This document shows positions 18,823 to 27,211 of a stretch of 64,000 bases of DNA, one piece after another. Source of the stretch: Legionella quateirensis (GTDB lineage Bacteria > Pseudomonadota > Gammaproteobacteria > Legionellales > Legionellaceae). The stretch lies in assembly GCF_001467955.1 (NCBI RefSeq), contig NZ_LNYR01000006.1:378076-442075 (forward strand), read 5' to 3'. Position 1 is the first letter of the stretch, and every line of letters starts with the position of its first letter. The notes below the pieces were generated by a model. It saw only the letters and a program-made list of their open reading frames with translations, searched no databases and had not been told where the DNA came from. The position numbers were made by a program, and so were the translations under genes.

Positions 18823-21576
18823 TTAAAATTCTTCAATAGCTAAAGTTAGGGTGGTTGCACATTGTGAACCATTAATATGGCGCTCAATGTCATTAATAGT
18901 GGCTGCTTGGGCAAAGGTTTTTATGGTTAATTTGCAATTGTAATTCTGGTTTATCAAGCTAACTAAGCGAACTGCTTGTAAGGAGTCGCCTCCGAGATAA
19001 TAGAAATTGTCATCCCCTTCAATATGCTCTAACTTCAATATGTGTTTAAAGCAGTCTAATAGTGATAATTGTTTATTGGTTATGGGCTCAATAGACGAGA
19101 AATTATTTAAATATTCTTGTGATAAAAATTTATAATCAATTTTTCCACTAGAAGTAACTGGAAAGGAGTTGATTGGAATAAAACGTGAGGGGATCATATA
19201 TTCCGGTAATAATATCAATAACTCCTGGCGAATTTTTTCAGCCTTTAATTCGGAGTGTACTGAACGGTAAAAACATACTATTTGTTTATCCAGGCTATCT
19301 CCGTGAATCACCAAGGCAACCTGAGATATTTCAGACAAAGTGAGTAAGGCAGCTTCAATCTCTGTTAGTTCTATCCGATATCCGCGAACTTTAATTTGCC
19401 TATCTACCCTTCCCAGATATAATAATTGCTCACCTGGTAATAACTTAACGTAATCGCCTGTTCGGTACATTAATGTATCCGGTTTAAAGGGATTATTGAT
19501 AAAAACAGAGTTGGTTTTTATATGATCGTGCAGATAACCGGTTGCCAAACATTGACCTGCGATAAATAATTCCCCTGTTTCGCCAGGTTTAATTGAATCC
19601 ATGTGTTCATTTAAAACATAAAACTGCACATTATCCAGCGCAGATCCTAGATTATTAAACTCGTTTGTTTGATTGAAATAACCGATGCTTGCCCAAACAG
19701 TAGTTTCGGTAGGACCATAAGCGTTGAGCACTTCAGTTACTGCTAGCCATTTATCAATTAAAGCTTGATTGGCCACATCTCCGGTAACAATCAGCATTCG
19801 TAATGATGGAAGTTTAGTTACGGGCATTAAATTTAAGAATGGTGGCGGCAAGGTAAGTACTGTTACTTGTTGGTTTTTTAATAAATCCAGGAGTCGTTCA
19901 GGGTCAGTTCGCTCGTCGTTATCCGCAATGACTAATGTGGCTCCTGAAAATAAAGTCATAAATAATTCAGCCACTGATACATCAAAAGTGGTTTCAAAAA
20001 ATTGTACTATTTTATCTTGTTCATTGATTGAACATTTGTTCCGTACCGCATTAATTAGATTAAGAACGGAATGCTGGGTGATCATGACGCCTTTGGGAGT
20101 ACCGGTTGAACCTGAGGTAAAGATCACATAGGCTAAATCGTGTCCGTATGCCATACGATAGGGAGGCGTGGTATCAAGCTCTTCTACTTTCTGATCAATA
20201 TTAATAATGCTCAAATGAGGGAATTTAGTTGCATAGTTATTATTAGTAAGCACTGTATTAATTTGTGCCGTTTCACAAATATTTTTTAATCTTTGAGCGG
20301 AAGTATCTGGTGCTATGGGTAAGTAGGCATGCCCGGTTTTAAGTATGGCAAGAATAGCAATAATGACCTCAATACCTCGAGGCAAACAAATTGCAATGAG
20401 TTGCTGTGCTTGTGTATGTTCAATTTTGGACTGGATATGAGCTGCCATTGATTCAATGGCTTTATCAAGCTCCGAATAAGTAAGTGTCTCGTTTTTATAG
20501 TTAAGTGCAATCTTGTCTCTATATTGTCTGATTGCTTTATTTAATTCCTTGATAAGATTATTGTCGTCTATTGGTTTTACGGCTGGCTTGAGCTTATTTT
20601 TTAGCTCAAGGTCAAAACCATGGCGAGTTAGATGATGACGGACCCATTTATCATCTAATAAATGATTTCTACTCATTAATGAAATAATATTTTTAATAAT
20701 TGGATTACTTTGATTGAGTTGTTGAACTGATCGAACTGGGTAGGTATCTGCAATAATTAATTCACTGTCCTCTTCAGAAAAATTGAGCTCCTTTAGTAAA
20801 AGACGTGCAAACTCTTGTTCACCTTGTTGGGATAAATAATATTCAATAAAAGTGGGCAAAACCTCTGCAATTAATTTTCTATCGTCTTCTGAAATATACT
20901 GCCAGGTTATATTTAGGGTATCAGAAAATATCCCCGCATGCCTGCCTTCATCACTTAAATGATCTTTCATCAGCTGGATGAACGAGGGATCTAATTCGGG
21001 CTCACTTATAAAAGAAATTAATTCTTTTGTTAACGTATTTTCACTAATACACACTGCGATTACTGAAAATACATCATGAAGATAAGGGGGTAATAATAAT
21101 TTTGAAACGGCAATTGCTTTCGCAAGCTCCGTATGGCGAGGGGTATAAATGGGAGGTATTTGTAATAATGAACTAACCTGTTGCACATAATCTTTGGCAA
21201 CATAAGCATGATAAGCTTCATCAATAATAATGGTGAGCATATCTTGCTTTAACTCATGACAATAAAGAAAGGGTAATTTATCTTTTAAAATATTTTCGGC
21301 AACTGAATTAACGAGTTCAGTTTCGATATAAGCCACTTCATTCATAAATTTATACATCGATTGTACCAGTATAAAACGAATGGCTTCAAAACCCCGTTCA
21401 GTTATCTTGGGGTGAATGACCAGGGCTTGTTTTGAAATAGGGTAATACTGACATGCATGATTTGCTGAAATAACCCTGCGCGGATTATGCCTTACTGTAG
21501 CTAACTTTTCCCAATAATCAGCACGGCTTCGATACGCTTTTAAACTCCCATTGGTGCTTAGTATAGTGTTTATCAT
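18823..21576 (-). CDS. NRPS loading protein: AurF/CmlI-type di-iron oxygenase fused to A-T
   Basis: A 917-residue fusion. Residues ~1-320 are an AurF-family ferritin-like domain: Glu85, Glu120, His123, Glu179, His206, Glu210 and His213 reproduce the spacing of all seven AurF iron ligands (E101, E136, H139, E196, H223, E227, H230). AurF and CmlI oxidise aryl amines to nitro groups. Residues ~335-830 are an adenylation domain (TSGSTGTPKG, NAYGPTE, YRTGD, GKIDY). A carrier domain follows (YYLGGDSLQA, ~875). There is no condensation domain, so it starts the chain. Pocket residues by GrsA alignment are about D-V-A-T-I-T-A-V-W-K, partly like phenylalanine codes, so an aromatic residue is plausible. 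ATGA overlap with the upstream kinase indicates translational coupling. The true oxygenase substrate is unknown. Confidence 0.9.
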   Translation of the reverse strand: MINTILSTNGSLKAYRSRADYWEKLATVRHNPRRVISANHACQYYPISKQALVIHPKITERGFEAIRFILVQSMYKFMNEVAYIETELVNSVAENILKDKLPFLYCHELKQDMLTIIIDEAYHAYVAKDYVQQVSSLLQIPPIYTPRHTELAKAIAVSKLLLPPYLHDVFSVIAVCISENTLTKELISFISEPELDPSFIQLMKDHLSDEGRHAGIFSDTLNITWQYISEDDRKLIAEVLPTFIEYYLSQQGEQEFARLLLKELNFSEEDSELIIADTYPVRSVQQLNQSNPIIKNIISLMSRNHLLDDKWVRHHLTRHGFDLELKNKLKPAVKPIDDNNLIKELNKAIRQYRDKIALNYKNETLTYSELDKAIESMAAHIQSKIEHTQAQQLIAICLPRGIEVIIAILAILKTGHAYLPIAPDTSAQRLKNICETAQINTVLTNNNYATKFPHLSIINIDQKVEELDTTPPYRMAYGHDLAYVIFTSGSTGTPKGVMITQHSVLNLINAVRNKCSINEQDKIVQFFETTFDVSVAELFMTLFSGATLVIADNDERTDPERLLDLLKNQQVTVLTLPPPFLNLMPVTKLPSLRMLIVTGDVANQALIDKWLAVTEVLNAYGPTETTVWASIGYFNQTNEFNNLGSALDNVQFYVLNEHMDSIKPGETGELFIAGQCLATGYLHDHIKTNSVFINNPFKPDTLMYRTGDYVKLLPGEQLLYLGRVDRQIKVRGYRIELTEIEAALLTLSEISQVALVIHGDSLDKQIVCFYRSVHSELKAEKIRQELLILLPEYMIPSRFIPINSFPVTSSGKIDYKFLSQEYLNNFSSIEPITNKQLSLLDCFKHILKLEHIEGDDNFYYLGGDSLQAVRLVSLINQNYNCKLTIKTFAQAATINDIERHINGSQCATTLTLAIEEF

Positions 21577-22838
21577 ATGGCATTCGTCAAATGAGCTGAT
21601 GACTCAGCAATGTTAACCGCTTGGACTAAATTATCCTCTGAATGCAGATGCGCAAAGTGCATTACATCTCTCTGAAGAGAGGCTTCTCGGATTAATCGCG
21701 TAATTAAGCCTGTTCGTTGTTTTTGCCACCACTCAATTTGGAGATCGGTAATTGACACAGTATCGTTAGGTTGCAATTGCAGATCGCCAGAAAGTATCAT
21801 TTTTGTGCAATCACTATGCCCCTGAGCAATCCAATTCTCAAGCCAGCCTAAGTGAGTTTTATAGTAATCATTGGATAATAATAAATAGCCGTACAGATTG
21901 GGTAATAATTTAGCTTGGGCACCCATCCAAAATATATGACGCCAGGCCACAAAAGTGGGTATGGATTTTTTTTCTTCATCAGTTAATTCACGTACATGTT
22001 CATAACCTCTTAATAAAGCTAATTGCATTCTGGATTTTTGGGCACGAGTATCAGTTCTTAATTCTATCTTCCACATCAAAGTAGCAAGATCATAAGTTCT
22101 TGCTCCATAGCCACATAAATCAAAATCAATAAACTCGATCTTGCCGCCAGTACTAATCACAGTATTATTGAAATGTGCATCGCCATGACATAGGCCATAT
22201 GCAGTTCTGGACAATCGGGGCATTGGTAAAGCAGAAATAGCGCTAGTACATTTTTTCAGCTGCTCAATGGAACCGTTTCTGCTGGTTTGCATTGCTTTAA
22301 GTATGGTAGCAAAAGGTTTTTTGATTAAACTACCCTCATTATAAATATGGAGATCATCCCTATAGGTTTGCTCATCGAACGCATCGTGTAATAGTGCAAG
22401 CTGTTGCCCTATTAGATAGGATGTTTCTAAAGTGCAAGCAGTCATATTACCTGCCACATAACTTAACAGAACGCCATAGCGTGTTCCTTCTGGCATCTCA
22501 ATTCCCGTAATCCATTTACCGCTCTCGGTATTGATTGGATAATGAGCCATATCCAATTCTTCTTTTAAATCATTAATAACACCGATTTCGGCCAGAATTG
22601 CTTCTTTTGTTTTCCATTGATGCGTATAAATTCGATATATATAATTATTATCAGCAATTGATATTTTATAGGTGTCGTTAACACCACAGCAGAGTAAACA
22701 TGCTGAACCATCAGCAAATTGTTCTGCAGAGAATATACTGGGATAAACATTAATTAAAACTTCTTTGACATCGTCATCAGATAAAATTGATTTATTAATT
22801 CGTTGAGGTTTAAAAAGAGTATCTGCTCGCGCACTCAT
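21573..22838 (-). CDS. APH/choline-kinase-family phosphotransferase in the NRPS operon
   Basis: A 421-residue protein of the aminoglycoside-phosphotransferase/choline-kinase fold. The catalytic Brenner motif CHGDAHFNN and the metal-binding DFD (IEFIDFDLCGYG) are present, with an N-terminal lobe carrying a Cys-rich SACLLCCGVNDTYKI segment in the nucleotide-binding strand region. It phosphorylates a hydroxyl of a small molecule. As first gene of the operon, overlapping the loading synthetase by ATGA, it probably either inactivates the peptide product for self-protection or is a tailoring kinase. The C-terminal ~90 residues are helical and may be lineage-specific. The start is preceded by AAGGA at slightly long spacing. 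Confidence 0.8.
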   Translation of the reverse strand: MSARADTLFKPQRINKSILSDDDVKEVLINVYPSIFSAEQFADGSACLLCCGVNDTYKISIADNNYIYRIYTHQWKTKEAILAEIGVINDLKEELDMAHYPINTESGKWITGIEMPEGTRYGVLLSYVAGNMTACTLETSYLIGQQLALLHDAFDEQTYRDDLHIYNEGSLIKKPFATILKAMQTSRNGSIEQLKKCTSAISALPMPRLSRTAYGLCHGDAHFNNTVISTGGKIEFIDFDLCGYGARTYDLATLMWKIELRTDTRAQKSRMQLALLRGYEHVRELTDEEKKSIPTFVAWRHIFWMGAQAKLLPNLYGYLLLSNDYYKTHLGWLENWIAQGHSDCTKMILSGDLQLQPNDTVSITDLQIEWWQKQRTGLITRLIREASLQRDVMHFAHLHSEDNLVQAVNIAESSAHLTNAI

Positions 22839-22879
22839 TTAACGTTAAATCCTTAGAGCTGGTAATCATGATTTTGGCG

Positions 22880-22907
22880 ATTATACATACAGATGCTTTT
22901 ATATCAA
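22880..22907 (-). promoter_or_regulatory. Sigma-70-type promoter of the NRPS operon
   Basis: On the minus strand TTGATA (22907-22902) and TATAAT (22885-22880) are separated by 16 bases, close to the consensus. It lies ~40 bases upstream of the kinase ATG and has no other gene to serve in that direction. No clear operator overlaps it. Confidence 0.7.
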
Positions 22908-23106
22908 GCATGATGGGCTTTTTTAGCTCGAATAAGTCATAGTAAACTCCGATTCTAACTTCTCAATAATGGGTCTATGACCCAAAATCCTGTAATTAAG
23001 CCAGGCAATTGTTCTGTTAGAAAAATCAGTTAATGAGCTCTAATTTAGGATGCCACTAAATATGGGAGGGGTACCCAGTTTCCACTAACAAACAGTGCAT
23101 TCCTAA

Positions 23107-23850
23107 TCAAATCCAATAACTAACTGCGATCATGATGTTATTGGTATTTTGATTAATACGAGCATTTCCGTCAGTATCTATCAAGCCATAAATACTGGGT
23201 ATTGGGAGGTTAATAGAATTTCCATAATGTACATAATTATATTCTGTGCGTAATGTCCAATTGTTCATAAAAGCCCATTCGATACCTGCGCCTATTAGCG
23301 AGCCTGCTGTGTTCTTATGTTTGGAGTAATAATCTTCTCCTTCATTGGTGTAGGTCAAGCGTACGTTTGCAAAGCTGGCTCCAGCTGTTACATACGGGAG
23401 AAGTTGGTTTTTATTCCAATTCAGGGCAGGACCCAGTCGGCCCTTTATCGAATAGTGCATTTGATTCTTAAGTATGAAGCGATCAGATACTTCGGGATTA
23501 TTAGGGCAGTTGCAATCTAAAGTGTTATCTTTTCTCGTGTTAAAGAAGAGATTTGCTTCTATACCGGATACAAGATAGTTGGGGAATTGGTGCGTGAATC
23601 CCAATTGTATTCCAGGAGAGTAGGTCGTGAACTCTGCATTGGTATTACAAATTCCATCCGGATTAGTAAAACCTAACTGTTGTGCTTTTAATTGAACGTT
23701 GCTAAAAACAAATCCTTCATTTACTCCTAGATAAAATCCGGTCCAATTATTTAACAAAGAGTTAGAAGATGAAGGATGATTTGCATAAGCCAGGTCAATT
23801 AGGACACTTACTAGTATAACCCCCTTAATCAATTTCAAATATTTATTCAT
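23107..23850 (-). CDS. Outer-membrane beta-barrel protein (OmpA/opacity-like)
   Basis: A 247-residue exported protein: a signal peptide (MNKYLKLIKGVILVSVLIDLAYA) followed by WTGFYLGVNEGFVFSN, the typical first strand of small eight-stranded barrels of the OmpA/opacity type. Alternating hydrophobic strands follow, ending NIMIAVSYWI with a terminal aromatic-hydrophobic strand suitable for BAM insertion. Four Cys residues in the loops (ICNTN, LDCNCPN) could form disulphides. Its start codon overlaps the stop of the glycine-rich gene by ATGA, so the two are translated together and probably work together at the surface. Confidence 0.8.
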   Translation of the reverse strand: MNKYLKLIKGVILVSVLIDLAYANHPSSSNSLLNNWTGFYLGVNEGFVFSNVQLKAQQLGFTNPDGICNTNAEFTTYSPGIQLGFTHQFPNYLVSGIEANLFFNTRKDNTLDCNCPNNPEVSDRFILKNQMHYSIKGRLGPALNWNKNQLLPYVTAGASFANVRLTYTNEGEDYYSKHKNTAGSLIGAGIEWAFMNNWTLRTEYNYVHYGNSINLPIPSIYGLIDTDGNARINQNTNNIMIAVSYWI

Positions 23851-26432
23851 GGGGCTATTACCTTCAAAGGATTAGAGACGATACCATTCTTTTTGCCAAT
23901 GATGGTACAGGAACCATTTTTACCATTCATTTTCAGATAAGTTTGAGTTGAGGTTTGTCCAATGTGACATGTGACATTACCTGTCTGGTTGATAATGGTA
24001 TAAATGGTAGGTCCAGATCCTGGCACTGGCAACGGTCCAAGGATAACAGGTCTGCCACAACAAACAACAGCAGGATTCACTATAGGTGATCCATTTACTG
24101 TAGCCGGTATGTCAACGGAGGAAGGAGAGGGTGGGGGGGGCGCAGGATAGCCTAGGAAATTAAATTGCACATAAGTAGGGGCTCCGACTGGTAAATAGGA
24201 AAGGGTATAAAGTGGAGTTGTTCCCATAAATGTGGCGGGATTGTCTGTAAATGTGACGGAATCAAAGGTACCTGTAATTCCCGATGAAGTGAGAATAGTG
24301 TAAAGGCCAGGCTGAGTGTTTGGAGCCAGATTGATTTCTAAAGTGCCTGCTAGCGATGCGGGTCCATTAACGGCGACCAAAGAAGTGCCATTGGTGTTGA
24401 TGTCGATATGAACAAGGCTTCCAATGCCACCTCCTGATGCTGAGGAGTTTAGAGACAAGCTGCCTAGGGTGAGCGTTGCCCCTGTGTCTGGTGAAATCGT
24501 TCCGGAGTTGGCATTGACGGCTCCTGTCAAGGTTCCACTGCCACTAAGAGTACCTCTTTGCGAACTGAGGTTGCTGTTTCTACAGACAGAAATTGATGCT
24601 TGATTGATCTGTCCATTGACTTTGAAATTCGCATTATCGATTTTAACCGTCCCTGGATAATCGGATGCTCCGTTGTAAACAACGGTTCCATTTCCTCTAA
24701 TAAAGACACCGGTTCCTCCAGTGCCAAAAACAGTATCATCGGTAAATGCGACCTGATCTCCAAGTGTCAATAGATCTCCAGCATCTTGTGCCAGGAATGT
24801 GAGAGAAGAACCCGTGCGCAGAAAAATACTAGTTCCCATAGCTGAGCCATCGAAGCCGTCCGAACCTCCTGGTCCACCAGTTCCATGAATTCCTGCTTGT
24901 ACCGTGTTGTTTGGAGTATTGAAGGTGGTTGGAACTCCCGATAGTGCTTGTACTGTGAAATTTAGATTGCTGTCCACAAAGATAGCAGCGCCGAGACCGC
25001 TTCCTCCTCCACCTCCTCCGCCACCGAAGCCCGATCCATAGGAACTGGCTCCCAATCCTCCGGCTCCTCCACCGAGATTACCTGTATCCACTCCACCGAA
25101 AGCAGTTGGACCATTAGAGGGGCCACCTCCACCTCCTCCCCCTCCGCCGGAAGAGTTGCCGCCTTCCGCGGACGTCATTCCCGATTGGTTGACTCCGCCA
25201 CCACCTCCACCACCGCCAATACCTCCCGAACCACCTTGTACAGTATAGGAATAGGGTGAGTTATCATAAGCTCCAGTACCAGCGCCACCACCACCGCCAC
25301 CGGCATAACCAGCAGTCCCCGAGTGCCCATCAATGTCATTTTGTACGGGATTAAATATGACGACTCCACCACCGCCGCTTCCCGCACCATCACTTCCATT
25401 GCCTCCGGAAGGATCGATATTCTGTCTGCGTAAGGGGGGGGTCGAGCCTTGAGGATTGAGGCCATTCATTCCTGCGTTTCCTCCGCCTCCGCCTCCTCCT
25501 GAAGGTGTGCCACTCCCTCCACCGCCGCCGCCTGCATTAATTCCGCCAGAATTACCTCCTCCTCCAGAACCTGCAGGAATGTTGAGACCATAGCCGTTCC
25601 CATCGAGCCCGGGGTTGTTATCCGCTCCTCCATCTCCGAGATTGGTTAATAATCCCAGGGTAGCGCGAGAACCTATGCCACCACCACCGCCACCCCCACC
25701 GCCGGCGCCAGATGGATCGGATGTCGAAAGTGTGACATCACCTCCATTACCACCAAAACCGCCACCTCCTGCACCACCAGTAGTTCCTGTGGTTGTAATA
25801 GAGCCTCCATTTCCACTGAAGCCACCGCCGCCGCCTCCTCCTTCATCACCTGTAGACATCAGGGTAAAATAGTTTCCTCCATTTCCGCCAACCGCAGAGC
25901 AGTTGCGTATCAATACATTCAACAAGGTAATTGCAGGATTTGAACCATTTAAAAATGTTCGAGGTGCGTAAATAGCTCCTCCGGCACCCATACCACCACC
26001 ACCGCCAGAAATTCCGTTTCCGCCATCGCCTCCTTTTGCGGTCAGGTTTTGAAAGATCATATTTTGGATCGTTACAGTTCCTGTAGGAATAAAAAACCCG
26101 CTGTAAGCGCCGTTGTTACCGTCAATTGTGACCGTAAAGTTGGGGGTAGGATTGCCAATTGTAATGTTTACAGGATTTGAGGAGTTATTAATAATCGGCA
26201 GAATTCCATTGAGTTGTATCGTCATAGGATGATCAAAAACAATGGCGTAATCATCAGGTGCCGTATTTAAATTTTGATTCATTGTATTCAGAAAATATCT
26301 CAGCTCCCCATTTAATCCGAAACCACCCGGGTCATTATCTGTGTTGTCTGTAACAATGAGTGTTGTTAAGGCGAATAAAGAAGGTGAGGCGAAAAGAAAA
26401 AAACAATAAATCCAATCCTTGAGTTTGAACAT
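23847..26432 (-). CDS. Glycine-rich exported surface protein
   Basis: An 861-residue protein with a signal peptide (MFKLKDWIYCFFLFASPSLFA). After ~140 residues of beta-helix-like sequence (TIDGNNGAYSG, VTIQNMIFQN), residues ~120-500 are dominated by GGGG and GGxGG runs interspersed with N/S/T, similar in style to PE_PGRS or autotransporter-passenger proteins. Residues 500-760 return to a beta-helix/adhesin style with autotransporter-like repeats (LAGTLEINL, YTILTSSGITGTF). The end is Ig-like, with Cys residues and no barrel. The neighbouring barrel gene is translationally coupled. The glycine region is GC-rich compared with its surroundings and open in antisense frames as a proline-rich shadow. 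Function unknown; adhesion or biofilm is a guess. Confidence 0.75.
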   Translation of the reverse strand: MFKLKDWIYCFFLFASPSLFALTTLIVTDNTDNDPGGFGLNGELRYFLNTMNQNLNTAPDDYAIVFDHPMTIQLNGILPIINNSSNPVNITIGNPTPNFTVTIDGNNGAYSGFFIPTGTVTIQNMIFQNLTAKGGDGGNGISGGGGGMGAGGAIYAPRTFLNGSNPAITLLNVLIRNCSAVGGNGGNYFTLMSTGDEGGGGGGGFSGNGGSITTTGTTGGAGGGGFGGNGGDVTLSTSDPSGAGGGGGGGGGIGSRATLGLLTNLGDGGADNNPGLDGNGYGLNIPAGSGGGGNSGGINAGGGGGGSGTPSGGGGGGGNAGMNGLNPQGSTPPLRRQNIDPSGGNGSDGAGSGGGGVVIFNPVQNDIDGHSGTAGYAGGGGGGAGTGAYDNSPYSYTVQGGSGGIGGGGGGGGVNQSGMTSAEGGNSSGGGGGGGGGPSNGPTAFGGVDTGNLGGGAGGLGASSYGSGFGGGGGGGGSGLGAAIFVDSNLNFTVQALSGVPTTFNTPNNTVQAGIHGTGGPGGSDGFDGSAMGTSIFLRTGSSLTFLAQDAGDLLTLGDQVAFTDDTVFGTGGTGVFIRGNGTVVYNGASDYPGTVKIDNANFKVNGQINQASISVCRNSNLSSQRGTLSGSGTLTGAVNANSGTISPDTGATLTLGSLSLNSSASGGGIGSLVHIDINTNGTSLVAVNGPASLAGTLEINLAPNTQPGLYTILTSSGITGTFDSVTFTDNPATFMGTTPLYTLSYLPVGAPTYVQFNFLGYPAPPPPSPSSVDIPATVNGSPIVNPAVVCCGRPVILGPLPVPGSGPTIYTIINQTGNVTCHIGQTSTQTYLKMNGKNGSCTIIGKKNGIVSNPLKVIAP

Positions 26433-26904
26433 GAAAAATCCTGTAATTTTTTTTGTTGAGCATCGTAATATGTTAAAAAAAATAATTCAATGCCAACCAC
26501 TCTGATGAGAGAAGTATATGATTTTCAATGAATAATTTATTCGTCTGGGGGAGTAACGCTGACGGTACACAATAATATATGCGTTCTCATTTTTATAAAC
26601 AAAAGTCAATTTCAACCGCATAGTTCAATTTGAATTTCAAGATTCAGGGTATGTCCTCAGTGAGGCCATAATTCTGTTGGTAATTTTGGGGGGATTTGAG
26701 CTACATTTGGCCCTTAGTCATAAAGGAGAGTTGGTTTGCTTTTCTTGCTTATATTAAGGTATGGGCCTGTTTCTAGGCACAGATTAGGGAGCTATTTTTG
26801 TATTCATAGTTCCTTACATGGCACTTTTTTCTTTGATATTTTTGAATTATTTGATATCCTTCGCCTGTTTTAAAGAACTAACCTCAGATGGAACTGGAAA
26901 AAAT
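26433..26904. other. Divergent intergenic region
   Basis: About 470 bases between the glycine-rich gene (minus) and a small plus-strand gene. The AGGA ribosome site of the glycine-rich gene lies just right of it. An in-frame extension of the small gene back to 26818 exists but reads as a second hydrophobic segment and lacks a ribosome site. AT-rich; no clear promoter pair is evident to me. Confidence 0.4.
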
Positions 26905-27144
26905 ATGGAAATTGAAATAAGAATTTTATGTGCTTTCTTATTATTGTCTAGCACTTTAAACGCAGCACATTCAGCCTCAGAGTTTTTAATCCCTCGATAT
27001 AAAAAATGGCTCAATCCCATTCTAAAAGTCATTCATCAATACGATCTTTCTTTATTTGAATTTCCTTTATCTAGAGATAGAACAAGTCTGACTTTTTACT
27101 TGAATTTTAAACACTCTCCTGCTGATCTGCTCAATCAAAATTAG
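26905..27144 (+). CDS. Small exported protein of unknown function
   Basis: The 79-residue frame starting at ATG 26905 begins with a signal-like segment (MEIEIRILCAFLLLSSTLNAAHS), then a short basic/aromatic mature part (FLIPRYKKWLNPILK). The frame can be extended upstream to 26818, which would add another hydrophobic stretch; the shorter form has a GGAAC-like site and reads better. It is followed 67 bases later by the LprI-like gene, possibly as an operon. No family recognised. Confidence 0.4.
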   Translation: MEIEIRILCAFLLLSSTLNAAHSASEFLIPRYKKWLNPILKVIHQYDLSLFEFPLSRDRTSLTFYLNFKHSPADLLNQN

Positions 27145-27211
27145 ATAAAAAATGGAATCGTCGGATCATCATCTGACTTATAAAATCAAGTTCATAATCA
27201 AGGAATATAAT

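Noticed and set aside
25615..25872. Plus-strand proline-rich reading frame
   Set aside because: It is the complement of the glycine-rich gene's GGN codons (CCN = Pro) and has no start context of its own.
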